This document shows positions 18,791 to 30,717 of a DNA stretch of 64,000 nt, piece by piece; positions within the stretch are counted from its first letter, which is position 1, and each line of letters opens with the position of its first letter. The stretch comes from Chrysophaeum taylorii (lineage: Eukaryota > Sar > Pelagophyceae > Pelagomonadales > Pelagomonadaceae): assembly GCA_029834535.1 (NCBI GenBank), contig JAQMWT010000484.1, positions 62,001-126,000 of the forward strand, given 5' to 3'. Under the pieces are notes generated by a model. It did not search any database and had not been told where the DNA came from. It saw nothing but the letters and a program-made list of their open reading frames with translations. Both the position numbers and the translations under genes were made by a program.

Positions 18791-19174
18791 AACGTCGTCG
18801 TCGACTCGTCCGCAGCGGGAGGGTCCGTGCAGTCGTCGTCGGCGGCCTCTCGGCTTAAGCGCACCGGCAGCCTCGTCGACAAACCTCCGCGATTTTCTTC
18901 TCCCTTCGCCTTTGGTGCGATGGGCCGTCCCCCCGCCCTCCCCTCGCCGCCCGACATCGACGACGAGAACGACGACGACGCCGGCTCGGCCAAGCCGCAG
19001 AGCGTCGAAGACCTCCGCCTCAAAACGAAACTGCGGCTCGAGCTCAACGCCATCGCGTCCTCCTACGCTGGCGGCGGCGGCGGCGGCGGCGGCGGCACAC
19101 GACGAGCCTCTCGGGCCTCGTGTGCTTCCGAGTTCGCGGGCGCGGGGAGGTGGAGTATCACGCGTAGTACGTAA
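17468..19174 (+). CDS. Coiled-coil protein, outer dynein arm docking-like, with polyQ tract
   Basis: The 568-aa product (ATG at 17468; a TTG just before is not used) is a long alpha-helical coiled coil to about residue 390. The segment SANAQLREAINNLRLELNQG near 95-115 resembles the LRxxIxxLRxER signature of ODA-docking complex proteins (Chlamydomonas DCC2/ODA1, human CCDC114/CCDC63), which anchor outer dynein arms to axonemal doublets. The later CDAR...-type helix (DDLERLYHDREAVIDAMVAI) fits the same group loosely. Residues 416-441 are 26 Gln, and a run of Gly (GGC repeats) lies near 540. The family call is from pattern only; another coiled-coil ciliary protein is possible. The stop is 3 bp from the convergent neighbour. 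Confidence 0.6.
18713..18790 (+). repeat. CAG trinucleotide repeat (26 codons) inside coding sequence
   Basis: Twenty-six consecutive Gln codons, 25 CAG and a final CAA, almost without interruption. Such pure tracts are prone to length change. A GGC run lies further on at about 19071-19095. Confidence 0.98.
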
Positions 19175-19177
19175 TTT

Positions 19178-19655
19178 TTACGGTAGTTTTAAGCCGAGCG
19201 CTCGCGCTTCGCGAGGGAAGGCGCGCACCAACATATCGACGAGTGGGTGCGTTTGGAGATCCTTGGCGTAGACCACCAAGAGGGCGAGGGCGGCGAAGGG
19301 CAGCAGAGAGAGCGCGACGCCGATGCCCGCCGGGACATCGTCGTCGCGACGAGTCTCTTCGTTTGCGTCGGCCGTCGCCTGTTCGACGGCCTCCTTGAAT
19401 GCGGCGCGGGGAATGCCGAGGACCTGTTCGGCCTTGCGACTCTTGGCCTCGAGCTTCTCCTGGTCGATCACGAGCGCGGTGGGCTTGTCGTCGTTCTCGT
19501 TCCTCTCGTCGTCAGCCTCGTAGTCGAAAGGCTCGCCGGGAAAGGCGCGGAGCACGACAATGATCAGGACGCCGAGGGCGACGCCGACGAGCAGCGCGAC
19601 CTAGGACGTGGTCCGCGCAAAGGGTTTTACTGCCACCACCAACCGACGTGTGCAT
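19178..19655 (-). CDS. Small protein with two membrane segments, unknown function
   Basis: The large exon (19178-19600) opens with VALLVGVALGVLIIVVL, a membrane segment lacking an ATG and preceded by an acceptor (TCCTAG). A 12-nt first exon (19644-19655, MHTS) joined across a 43-nt intron (donor GTTGGT) gives a 144-aa product. This join is plausible in size and frame, but the donor is weak. After the first segment come an acidic stretch (FDYEADDERNENDD), a helical region and a second membrane segment (VALSLLPFAALALLVVYAKD). Divergent from eIF3L with 71 bp between starts. I do not recognise the family; a plastid or mitochondrial inner-membrane factor is possible. Confidence 0.5.
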
Positions 19656-19726
19656 CAGTAAAAATAGCGTCGTCGTCGACTGCGCGCACGGATCGTTGAA
19701 CGGCATTCTTTCTTACTTTCTCGGCG

Positions 19727-21364
19727 ATGGACAGCGACTCCTTTCTCGTCAACTCGCAGATGAAGGACTTTTGCTTCGACCTGCACGATGCGACTCGGCG
19801 GTCCCACATCGTCGAAGACATCAAACGGCTGTACGACGTCGAGCTGCGTGAACTGAGCGACAAGTACTGCGACAAGCAGCCGTGGCCGCAGGCCGAGGCG
19901 ATCGCCCCGCAATGCTTGGGTCTCGATGGACGTCCAGACGAGTTCTTTCTGACGATTTACACCGAGATGGCCTACCGACACTTGTTCGCAAAGCTGAAAC
20001 CGTCGCTCGAGGACCGGCTGAGGGCGTGGGAGAACTATTGCGCGCTGTTCGACGGCTTGCTGCGCGCGGGAGACGTCGAGACGACGCTGACGCCGCAGTG
20101 GATCTTCGATATCCTGCACGAGTTTGTGTACCAGTTCCAAAGTTTCTGCCAGTACCGCACGATGCCCCGGACGATCGACGAGCGCCAAGTCCTCGAGGCG
20201 AACCGCTCGGCGTGGAGCGTCTCTGCCGTCTACTCTTACCTCCATGGAATCGTCGCCGTCTCCAAGATCGGCGGCGGCCAGGCGCCGAGCGTGCTTCACG
20301 CCCACGCTGGCTACTTTGCCGTGGCGGTGGCCTCGAGGTTGGATTGCCTGTTGTGCGACTACGAGGGCGCCGTTCGCGTTCTCGACCGCATTCCTGGCCT
20401 CGATAACGACCTCTTCGCGGAGGTGTTCGCGTGTCGTTTACACGTGTACTACCATCTGGGCTTCGCACTCCTCATGCTCCGCAAGTACGTCGAGGCGGCT
20501 CGGGTGCTGGACGCGATCGTCGCGCAGCTCGCTCGAATCCACAAGGCCGGCGGAGGCAACTTCGCCCGAGGCGGCTTGCCCCCGAACGCCCCCCCCGCCG
20601 AACAGGTCCAAAAAATATTCGACCGAATCCTTGCGCTCTTGACAGTGACCGTGGGCCTAGCGCCCTCGGGGGCCTACCGGGTCGACGACATCTCGACGCA
20701 GTACATGAAGGACAAGCACGCCGACAAACTCGCCCAGATGGATCGCGGCGACGCGTCCGTTTTCGAAACCCTCCTCACCTCCGCCTGCCCTAAAGTCGTC
20801 GTCCCGGCCGTCCCGGACTACCCCAACCTCGACCCCGTTCTCACGGCCGAGGGCCTCGCGGCGGCCGCGGCTCAGACCCCGACGACGGCCAAGCCCGCCA
20901 ATCCTAAGGGTGCCTCGCACGACGCCTACGACCTCCAAATTCGTCTCTTCACCCAGGAGGTCGACCGCCAGTGCACGCTTTCAAAAATACGCTCCTACCT
21001 CAAGCTCTACACCTCCATAGAAGTAGACAAGCTCGCGCGCTTCAACGACGTTCACGACGCTGCCGACTTTCGCGCTCTTTTAGCCGGATTGAAGCACAAA
21101 ATCCCCGCCGACACCACCGTCCACTTCTACGTCGACAAGGACATGATCTACGTCGACGAACCCACCTCCTCCTACGGCGACCAGCCCCCCGAGAATTTTT
21201 TCATGGACCACATCCACAAGTACGACGTCAACATTCAGGCCCTCCTCGACGGCAGCCCCATCCCCAAGAAAGAGCGAGACCACCACCAACACCGCAACCA
21301 CCACCACCACCAACAACAACACCACCACGGTCCCCAAGACATCATACCGTCGCTCGCCTATTAA
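19727..21364 (+). CDS. EIF3L: Eukaryotic translation initiation factor 3 subunit L
   Basis: eIF3L is a PCI-type subunit of the eIF3 complex that binds the 40S subunit and organises initiation. The 545-aa product shows the family N-terminus (LYDVELRELSDKYCDKQPWP), then PDEFFLTIYTEMAYRHLFAK, LEDRLRAWENYCALFDGLL and VYQFQSFCQYR. Later come YYHLGFALLMLRKYVEAARV and, in the C-terminal PCI/winged-helix part, TLSKIRSYLKLYTSIEVDKL and ENFFMDHIHKYDVNI. Length matches the family. The extreme C-terminus is His/Gln-rich (HHHHQQQHHHG), a local oddity. Single exon. Confidence 0.96.
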   Translation: MDSDSFLVNSQMKDFCFDLHDATRRSHIVEDIKRLYDVELRELSDKYCDKQPWPQAEAIAPQCLGLDGRPDEFFLTIYTEMAYRHLFAKLKPSLEDRLRAWENYCALFDGLLRAGDVETTLTPQWIFDILHEFVYQFQSFCQYRTMPRTIDERQVLEANRSAWSVSAVYSYLHGIVAVSKIGGGQAPSVLHAHAGYFAVAVASRLDCLLCDYEGAVRVLDRIPGLDNDLFAEVFACRLHVYYHLGFALLMLRKYVEAARVLDAIVAQLARIHKAGGGNFARGGLPPNAPPAEQVQKIFDRILALLTVTVGLAPSGAYRVDDISTQYMKDKHADKLAQMDRGDASVFETLLTSACPKVVVPAVPDYPNLDPVLTAEGLAAAAAQTPTTAKPANPKGASHDAYDLQIRLFTQEVDRQCTLSKIRSYLKLYTSIEVDKLARFNDVHDAADFRALLAGLKHKIPADTTVHFYVDKDMIYVDEPTSSYGDQPPENFFMDHIHKYDVNIQALLDGSPIPKKERDHHQHRNHHHHQQQHHHGPQDIIPSLAY

Positions 21365-22212
21365 GTTTTCCCTCATCATCCCGCTGGGCCTCTGGAATGA
21401 ATGCGCAACGACGATAGAGAAGAAGATAGACTCGTGCGCCCTTGGGAAATTGACCTTATTATTTATTAGTACCCTTGATATTACGGTAGTGAGGCCTTCT
21501 TCTTTCTAGGCCTACCTTCCTGCCTGTCTGTCTGGAGTAACTTCTAGCGAGAAAGCCAGATGGCTGTATGATATGATGTATATAGACTCGATTATTTAGT
21601 GGAGCGGCTACGTACGACTAGCAACAAACATGTCAGGGAGCCGCGGGGTCGCTGAGCACGACAACGACTTAACTTCGGCCTCCTAGATAGAACACGCGTC
21701 GCTGTGATTTTTTTTTTGCCTTCTTGGCTTTCGTGTCTGTCTCAGCTCTGTCCGCCGCCTGAAGACCCGGTCTCGAGATGCCACCCAAGCCAGCGGTTGG
21801 GACGAGCGGCCACGACAGGCCGCGACGATCGATCGATCCCCCTCAATTGAATGGGGAATTGCGCGGAAGGCGGTCAGCTACTTGTGTTCTCGGCTTTTTG
21901 AAAGTCGCAGCTCGAACCTCACGAGATGTGAAGATCGCTGCACTTCAAGTCCACCAAAAAATCGACCAAGACGTTCGCGCTGCGCGTGCCACTTTCTGCA
22001 ATCCGGAGCTGGGGGTCTATCTCAAATTATTCGCGCGGATGTGGATCTCGCTCGTACCGCCGCCAGCCACGCCGAAACAGAAAAACTTCAAGTCGGCGGC
22101 GCAATAGGAGTGAAACCTAAAAATCACTAGAAAATGATACCGCAAAAAAAAAAAAAGTATCCTTCGAGAGAAAAAGAGATCTTTCGAGTCAGACATACCC
22201 TCGACGACGACT
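21365..22212 (+). other. Intergenic with one doubtful small ORF
   Basis: The frame 21778-22107 (109 aa, MPPKPAVGTSGHDRPRR start; VLGFLKVAARTSRDVKIAAL in the middle) begins with an ATG and looks mildly protein-like and basic, but no family, domain or upstream signal supports it. The rest is AT-richer than the genes, with T and A runs near 21708 and 22145, and is probably 3' and 5' untranslated sequence. Confidence 0.3.
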
Positions 22213-25023
22213 ATGGGGCGCGTCAGGTCGCAGACCTTCTCGCGCCCCGCGACGTCGGGATGCTTTGAGCCCGAGATCCGGCTCTACCGCGACGGTCCGG
22301 AAGCGACCGAGTCCCTCGACAATGAGCTCCGTTCGCTCCACGGATTCTTCAATCACCTCGAGGAACGCCTCGTGCGGTTGGATCAGGCCGCGAGAGCGAC
22401 GATCCCCACCATAGAGGGGTATGAGCAGCCCCCGCACACGAGTCCCGTTCATGTTCCTGTCGCCGACTACAAGGAACATTATTCGGACCCCTCTGCGGCG
22501 GTGGATGATGACAACTACGAAGACTCGACGATCGCGACATATTTGGCTACGTACAAGTACGAGCGCCGCAAGAAGGCGCGCGTGCTCAAGTGTCAGGCAT
22601 TCGAGCGGATGCGCGTGCGGCGGAAAAAGTATGTCGCCTGGCGGAAACGCCAGCAGGTGCGGCTCCGGCATCATGTACGTGCTTGGCGCGCCGTCGCAAC
22701 GGCCGATACGTTTTTTGCCTCGCGCTTCAAGAGGGGCGTCCTTCGGATGTGGCTCGGGGCGGCGACCGAGGCGCGAGTGCTGCGGCGCGTGACGTGGACC
22801 CTGTTCGAACGGCGTCTCGGCCGCGAGCAGCTGTCGATATGCGCCGTCAACTTATTCTTCAACGCTCACGAGATCACGCCGCCCGACCAGAGTATCATCA
22901 AGTGTGTGCAGGTCGGGGTCCAGCGGAAGATTATGAGGCTACTGTGGAGCTCGTGGATTGAATACATGCGCGAGATGGCCAAAGGGCGCGCCGCCGCGGG
23001 ACTCGTGCTGCAGCGGTGCGTGCGCAAAGCGGCACGAAAGACAACGCTTGCCGTGGAGCTCGTCTTCAAGGGTTTCCACATGTGGTACCGCCACGTTGTT
23101 TTCAACCGCGCTCTAAGGCGCGGCGTCACGTTACCGAAATTCGAAGGTGTCAAACCCATCCTCAAGGAGTGGGATACCTATTTGCTCCTTTTCGCGCAGC
23201 GCCGCGTCCGAGTACGCCGTGCAGATGAGCGCGGCAAGAGAGCGTCGCAGTCTCGCTACTTTCTAGCGTGGCGAGACTTTGCCAAGAACCGCCGAATGAT
23301 AGAAGCCACAATCGACGTGGCACGACAAGAGGCGCTGCGGTCGTATGCCATGCGCGTGCTGCGAAGCTGGAACGCCTTCTGTCGGACTCGCGGTAAGACG
23401 TTGCGGCGCCTCAGGGTCTACTACGCCGCGTGGGCAGCGTGGGCACCGAGGAAAAAGCGGCTTCGTCAGGCCAAGAAGACGACTGCCGCCATCGCTCGTA
23501 AGGCCAAGCGAAGCCAGAACTTGCACCGCTGGCTTGCGCGCCTCAAGGTTGAGCGAGTCGTCTACGCCTTCCAGCTCGCGCGTGGTCTTGCCATCTCACG
23601 CAAACTCCAGATCCAACTTCGTTATGACCTCAAACCAAAAGACGACGACAGCACCGGCGGCAAATCAAAGACGCACCACGGAATAGTGTTGCTGTCCGAG
23701 CAAGAAGAAAAGATCGCAACTCGGCGGTATCAGGGTTCCCTAGCGGCGGCGTTTTTGTTACACGGACGCTCCGCGCACTGGCTCATGCTTGAGTGCTGGC
23801 GCGGCTGGGTCCAGCTTGTGGCAGCGCGCATACGATGGCGCAACTTTTCGTTTCTCCATAGAAACCACATGGTACGGCATTTGGCCTGGACTGTGCTCAC
23901 GGCGTGGCGTGCCGTCGCCACACGCGTGTCTCAGCCACTAATGCTCGCTAATGGCTGCCGGCTCAACTTGCAGCCGCTGATGGCGGTCGAGCGCGCAGCA
24001 ACCACATTCCAGCGCATCGCCCAAGGTTTCCGACCACTGTTGAGATCGGAGAAATATGCGGCAATGCTCGGCGGCCGCGACGTGTACGCGATGCTTCCGA
24101 AGCAACCTGACGAGGCGAGGCGGCTCTGCGACGCCGCCGACGCGGGAGACCTTGAGACCGTGGAGAAACTGCTCGAGGCCGGTGCTGACCCAAACGCGAC
24201 GGCGTCCAAAGAGCAGCAAGCAACCCCCTTGCACCTGGCGGCCGCGCACTACGACGACCGCTACGTTGGCGTCGTCGCGACGCTCCTCGAGTGCGGGGCG
24301 AGCCCGCTGATTCTCGACGCTACCGGCCGGACGGCGAGCGATGTGGCAACCAACCCCACAACCGCCAAGCTTCTGGTCGCCCGTGCGCGAAATCTCGAGC
24401 GGAGGGTCTTCTCCCAGCGTGAGAAGTCCAATTGCATAAGGCTCTTGAACTTCGAACTCGCCTCCTTTGACAACTCAAAAGTGATGTGGCGCTGGCTTGC
24501 GTACCACATGCTTGGCTCCACGGCGGCGAGGCTCGAGTCGAACCAGGAAATTGCCAAGCTCGCCGCGGAGCTGCCCAAGTCCCCGGACGAGAGCTTGGGT
24601 CGTCGCTCCAGGCGTCTCAGCCACCCTCACCAGCATGAGATTGTCCCGGACTTGACGCTGCGCATCAAGGCGACGCTGACCGCGCCGCTTCTCGTCATGG
24701 CCGAGCAGCGCACGCTGGGACGAAGCGAAGCCACATCCGCCTCTCTCGCCCGCGCGATCGCCGCCCGCCAGGCGTCAAAAAAAGCGGCAAAGCTCTCACG
24801 GGTGAATGCAACGAACCCGGACCTCGATCGACGTCTGAGACTTCTGTACGCACGCCGCATCCTCGAGGCCACTCAACGCCAGCCGACGTGCCCCGCCGAG
24901 GATGCACTCTGCGTCGACTTCACCGCGGACCTTTTGGCATCATCGGAGGATCTAGATGGTGATCGAAGTGCGCGGCGAATATGCGACAGCGAGGACAACA
25001 AAATTAACATTAACATTAACATT

Positions 25024-25061
<38 letters not shown>

Positions 25062-28000
25062 CCTCGAAAAAAAGCTTGTGAACGACGATGACACGCTGTC
25101 GCTTGCAGACTCAGGGTTGCTTGCTGCCGCGTTGTCGCTGGCCGTCAAGCATGACATGGTCAAGTACACCAAGACGGCCGTGAGCAGCGAGCAGGACGAC
25201 GAGGGCTCGGCAGCTGCCGATAACAGCAGGACGGCTGGAGAAAATCGCGCCTTCGCGTGGTTCGAAGACTGGCGTTTCCATGAGGAGGACGACGGCGGAG
25301 CCGACGAAACTTCGGAGAGCGGTGTGAGCTCGGCAGCCGCATCTGACGACCTTCGCCGCTGCATGTCGCTCCTCGAACAGGCGGCCGAGGGCATCACCAG
25401 GCTGTACACGCGATCTTTGGCGCGGGACGACGCTCGATTGCGGCGCGGGCTTCTTTTCGAAACACACGCCGCATGCGCCGAGCTCACCGGCGGTTCGGCA
25501 GCGGCGAAAAAGATGCCGCCGTTGCTGCGAAAGTGGGCAAAGCAGGATGTGCATCTTCTCAATCTCGCGACGAAAGGTATGCCGTCCGAGATCCTAGAGA
25601 TAGTGAACGTGGTACCCCTCGCTCGTCGGTCACACGTCAAACACGTTGTAGCGCGCTTGCGTGTTCATGCTGTGCATCAGCGACTAGTGCCGCGGGCCTC
25701 CGACGAGGAACTCCCTTCGTCGTGGTGGGAACGCGAACGCCTCGAGCGATGTCTGCGTCTCGAGGAAAGAGAGCTGGATGCGCAGCGCAAAATTGAGAAA
25801 CAGGGTCTCGCCGAGCTGCGGGCGCGCCTCAGGACCGCTGTCGACACGCTCGAGACGCTCAACCAGGCGCACCGTGTCGTGGCGGCGCAGCTGCGCGCTG
25901 TCGGCATCGTTGCTTATGACCGCAACGCAGAAACCAAGGGCCGCTTGCGCGCAATGCAGACGCACGTCTCCAATCTCGCCCAAGATGTCACTGATACCGA
26001 GGAGGACATCCTCAAGGCAATCAACAAGAAGTTGTTGAAGCTTTCATGCGGCACGTGTGAAAGCGAGCCGAAAGGGAGTGACACGGCAACAGCGGCGGCA
26101 GCAGCGGCAACGGCAGCGGTGTTGGAGACGGAGGCCGAATCACTGCGCAAAGCGAAAGAACGGCTCGAGCGTGCTCGACTCGTCTTCGATAGGTTTCGGG
26201 CCGATCGCGCCGCAAGCCTCGCCGCCCTCCACGGCACCAACCTGCACAGGATGCGCGTGCTGGAAACAATTGACGGCATGACTTCGGCAGTAGAAGCGGA
26301 GCGCGACCGCATGCGCACGGATTTGGGTGTTCACAAGCGACGATTGGCCAATGTTGCCGAAGAGCTGCGCACCGTCAGGCTTGTGCTCAATCCGGATCAC
26401 GGTGCGGACGACACTCCTGACTATCTGGCGGAGGACGACGAGGACTCGCAGCTTATAGATGCGGAAGACGAGCTGCATCAGGCCGGAGATGCGGAGGACA
26501 ACGAAGGGGCGGACCCAGACAATGACGATGCAGCCTCCGTCAGCTCAAATCTTTCGATGGATGCGGAGGAAGAGATGGACAGCGAAGATGAAAGCGAAGA
26601 TGAAGACTATGAGGACGGAGAAGACGGGAGATCCCGGAAGAAGCTGAAGAAAGCAAAGAAGCGTTCATCCAAGAAGCTCGCGGCTGTCAACGCGATAGGG
26701 CACAAGAAGCAAAAGAAAAGCAAAAGGAGGGGGGTGACGATGAGCGACGAGAACGCGCCCGAGGTGCTCCAGGCGGACAATCGTCCGTTGACGCTCGAGG
26801 AAAAGTACCAAGCTTCTCTTGATCTTCTTTTTGCGGAGGAGCGCGCCGCCATGGCTACTAATCCATTCACCGACCCCAACGACCCCGACGACGAGCTCCG
26901 TATACCCGAGGAGGAGAAGACGGAGCAAGCGAAGGACCTGAAAGCCGCAACATCGAAGGGCTCCTCGACACCAAAGATGTCAACCATGGCGACTCCATCC
27001 ACGAAGAAGAATGAGAGTAGTGGGGTCTTGCGGGAGCTGTGGAATCGCATATTAACATCGATGCGCCGTGAGAAAGAGCGGTGGGAGTTCAGCGTCCACA
27101 AGACATGCCTCGAGGACGCCGTTCTGTTCCACGAGGATGACACGCGGCCGCCACCGTCAGACTGGGAAACAATCAGTCGGATTGAGCGAATGGCAATGAG
27201 GTACACGTACGCCAACCTCGGTGAGGTTGACCCTGAGCTTCTGGAACGGCTCTACACGGAGGAGGTGCGCGAAGCCGAGCGCGAGGGCCTGCCAGTGCCC
27301 GTACATCCAACGCAGCTCCCGCCGACATTGCCGCCGTCACCGCCTGCGAAAGACGCGACAGTTCCTTGGAGGGTAAACTTGGTGGCACCCTTCCTCGCGG
27401 TTGGGGGCCCCGCCGCAGTCGCCGCTGCCGCAATCACCGCTCGGCTGGTGCGCCAAGATAGCATCGTACTCGATCGAAGCCTCGGAAACTCGATCTCAAT
27501 GGCCGACGATGTGGAGACGGTCGCGAACGCTGCCGACCATCTCAAGCACGGGGGGGCGCAAGAGACCGAGGCCGTTCGATTAAAGGCCTACGACGCCTTC
27601 ACCTGGCTCGGCGATTCGATGCGTGACGCAATTCTCACGGCCGATTTCGACCCCTACAAAGAGGATGCGCGGTTTGCCAAGATGCCTCTACCCTCGTTGA
27701 AGGAAGTTGGATCACAAGTAGACGAGCCACATTCGCCCCAGGACGACATCAACTTCGACTTTCAGTCCGTGTCATCTCCACGCGGGGACAAAGCGGCGAC
27801 AACTTCGTGTTGTTCTCAACCTGAGTTAGCGGAAGCCGAACGAGAAGTCGAATGCCCTTTGTCGGCGCCGTCTTCCAAAGAGGGGCCGTCTCCCAAAGAG
27901 GGGCCAGTAGTCGCCGAGACATTGATCAAGGCACAAGTGCGGCGGGTCGTGGAAAACGAGAGATCGCCATCACCGCAGCTCGTCTTCGCTGAGCCCACTC

Positions 28001-30486
28001 ACACAGAAGGACCGCAGATAGGGCAGGATGCAAGGCCAGAAACGTCGCCGCCTCGGCCCCACAAGCGTACGCGTGGCTCGAAGCTCGTGTGTATCGGAGC
28101 CAACAAGGCGCTTACCGACCGGCGGCCGGCGACGTCGCCGCACTTGGTGGCGAATATGAAGCCTAGTGAGGATACTTCGAGACACTTGGCGATCGATGCA
28201 GTGCGGCGACCGAATGCGCCGACCGATTTCGTGTCGCCTCCCGAGTCCTTGGCGAGTGTCGAGTCCGATGCCATCATCGCCATGCACTTCGAGGCGTCGT
28301 CGCCCGCGAACGCCGCACTCCGGCAGACGGTCGTGTGCGAGAGCTGTGGCGTTGAGAACACGATCGTCGACGTGTGCCAAAAAACGGCGGAACGCATGAA
28401 CGCGCGACGCCAAGTCGCCGCAAGTTGTGCTTTGGCACGTCCAGAGATCCGCAAGAGGCAGGTCGCGGCGGGGAAGCTCGGTCCACGCGGAGCAATGTCG
28501 TCGCTTGGCGCCCCAGCGGCACTTGCTATGCGCGTTCAGGGCGGGTGCCAAGCAGGGGCTTCGCGGCGGCTTGCACGAGCCGTTGTCAACACGGCTCGAT
28601 CGCGCCTCGCGCAGTCGCATTCGAGCCCTGAGTTTAGTCGTCGAGGCACGCTTGTCGCGCACGACGGGGGGCACACCTTCTACTCGTATGTCCCTCACTG
28701 CGACGACTCGCTCTCGGTCACCAGCACTAGCGAGCTGCCCGCGGCGACTGGAGTGAGATCATTCTCATTATTGTCGTCGTTGTCGGGGAATCACCACAAG
28801 CAACGTCCGGTTGATCCGAACGTGGATGTACGTCGGCGCGCGCTCGAGCGAAAGCCGTCGTGGGAGGCTGAGCTGGCATTGGCGGGGAGGCCCTGCCAGA
28901 CACCAAAGCAAAACAAGCGGCCATTGGTGCTCGAACGCGAGCCAATCCTCGGCCGTCACATGCACCGGCGCGCTGCGTTGCTAGCCAAGAGCTCGGTCAT
29001 CGGTCGCAAAGCACATAGCGACCTGCCACCGGTCGACGACTGCTTTGACGAAGCTGCCGTGGCGCTGCGGGCGCTGCCGATGGAGACGCGCGAATTCATG
29101 TTGTGCCAGGTCTTTGAGGCGCCAGACGCCGTCAGCCAGTCTGCCTACGACGAGCTAGAACGGGCACTCCGCGGGGAGGCGGAAGTCGATGCACAAGGGC
29201 CTTGTCACGATAATGCTGAGGGGACGGCCAACATCAGAAACGACCAGTGCGCGGAAGTCAAAGAAGAAGACCTTCAAGGTCAACAAGGCTCGATTACAGA
29301 AGACCTAAGTGAAGAAGTGCCCGAGTCTGAGGAGGCTGACGAGTCGTCGGGAAGTAGCGCCCTCGTAACACGTACTGGGTGCCACCTTCCCAGCGTTGAC
29401 GAGGAGATCGCGAGGGCTTTTCAAGACATTGTCACGGGGCTCACCAAGAGCCTGGCACAGGATGCCAAAAAAAGGCCTTTGAAAAAACAACGGCGTACCC
29501 CGACGCGGCGCGCCGCGACCGCGCCGTGCCCGCTCCCAGTTGTCGTCGAAGATTCTCTAGAGCCCGTCGTAGAAGTGGCGCCTCTAGCCTTCGTGGTTCC
29601 GCGTACTAGGACGGGTGCCAAGCGAGTGACAGAATGCGATTTGCGTGCCTCGCGCGCGGCCGCGGACGACCGGGTGCGGTGCCTCTCGACGAAGCGCCAC
29701 GCGTTCAAAAAGGCAACCGATGCTGCTCACCGCCGCCTGCGCGCGCCAGCTCCCGCGTCCCTGCAGCTTCCCGAGCTCATGCCCCTAGAAGCTGCATCGC
29801 AACCCTCGATGATGCTCGAAGCACCAGCTGTCGTCGTCCCGGAAACTGAATTCGTGCCTGTCGATAACAAATTCGTGCAGAAGTACGAAAAGAAGGACGA
29901 CGACAAAGAGTCGCTGGAGCAAGAGGAGTCTGATGAAGACTCATCGTTGTCGCGACCGACGACAGCGGCATCCATGACGTTGCCCGCGGCTGGCCAGCGT
30001 CGAATGGGGCGCCGGGCAGCCGTGAAGAAGAAGAAGAAGATCGCGCGAGCTGTCTCTGCCATCACGGCCGCCAATCGCCTTACGCAGCCGATCATACGCG
30101 TCCGCAAGCCCCCCAAGCAGCCGAAGAAACGTCTCGAACGGGCCGACTCGGTCGGCTTGGGCTCACAACGCGGCCTCCACTGCGAGTCATCGAGCGTAGG
30201 CGTAGTCGACCGCGATGCCCTCGCATGCATCCGCAAGGCACTCGGTCGCGACGACGAGTCAGTCTTCACTCGACGGTCGACTGCCGATGACGACGACTTT
30301 TTAACGCGCGACGACTTCGTAACGTTCGACGACGTTCCAACGTCCGAAGAGGACTTTGTTGTCCCTGCGAAGCAACACGCCTTCCACGGCCTGGGGGACA
30401 TCGCCGACTTCTCGCGACGCGTTGCCCAGATCCAGAGGGACCATATCATCCGTTCGAAATTCATGGCAAGCATTGGTGGCGATTGA
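22213..30486 (+). CDS. Giant ankyrin-repeat, SFI1-like protein (2757 aa)
   Basis: A single-exon 2757-aa protein. Residues about 110-520 contain many Trp-centred helical units such as KKYVAWRKRQQVRLRHHVRA and RAWRAVATADTFF, with the spacing of SFI1/centrin-binding repeats found in centriole and basal-body proteins. Residues about 626-725 hold ankyrin repeats (LCDAADAGDLETVEKLLEAG, ATPLHLAAAHYDDRYVGVVA). An Asn run follows at 938-950, then coiled-coil segments (about 1175-1400), an acidic block and a Lys-rich likely nuclear or microtubule-binding stretch (KKLKKAKKRSSKK, about 1476). The C-terminal 1200 residues are low in recognisable domains. A cytoskeletal or basal-body role is inferred from the SFI1-like units only. 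The 5' ATG is the first in a long clean frame. Confidence 0.7.
25001..25062 (+). repeat. Microsatellite in coding sequence: ATTAAC then AAC repeats
   Basis: Four ATTAAC units are followed by about 12 AAC units, giving an Ile-Asn then poly-Asn stretch within the giant ankyrin protein. Confidence 0.95.
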
Positions 30487-30717
30487 CACTGAGCTTTTTT
30501 CGGTCCGTTTGATAAGGAGCCGTTTGATAAGGAGCCGTTTGATGAGGAGCCGTTTTTGACGCTTGTTCCGTTGACATTGAAGTGCACAACATTCCTGTAT
30601 TGATCTTTGTCGGCAAAGAAGGGACCATGTGTTTAGTGTGCGATTCCGTCACAAGCCGTGCGCGCCCTGATCAAGCGCGCCGACGAATAGTTCGAGAGGG
30701 AGCTAGAAATAGAAGGG

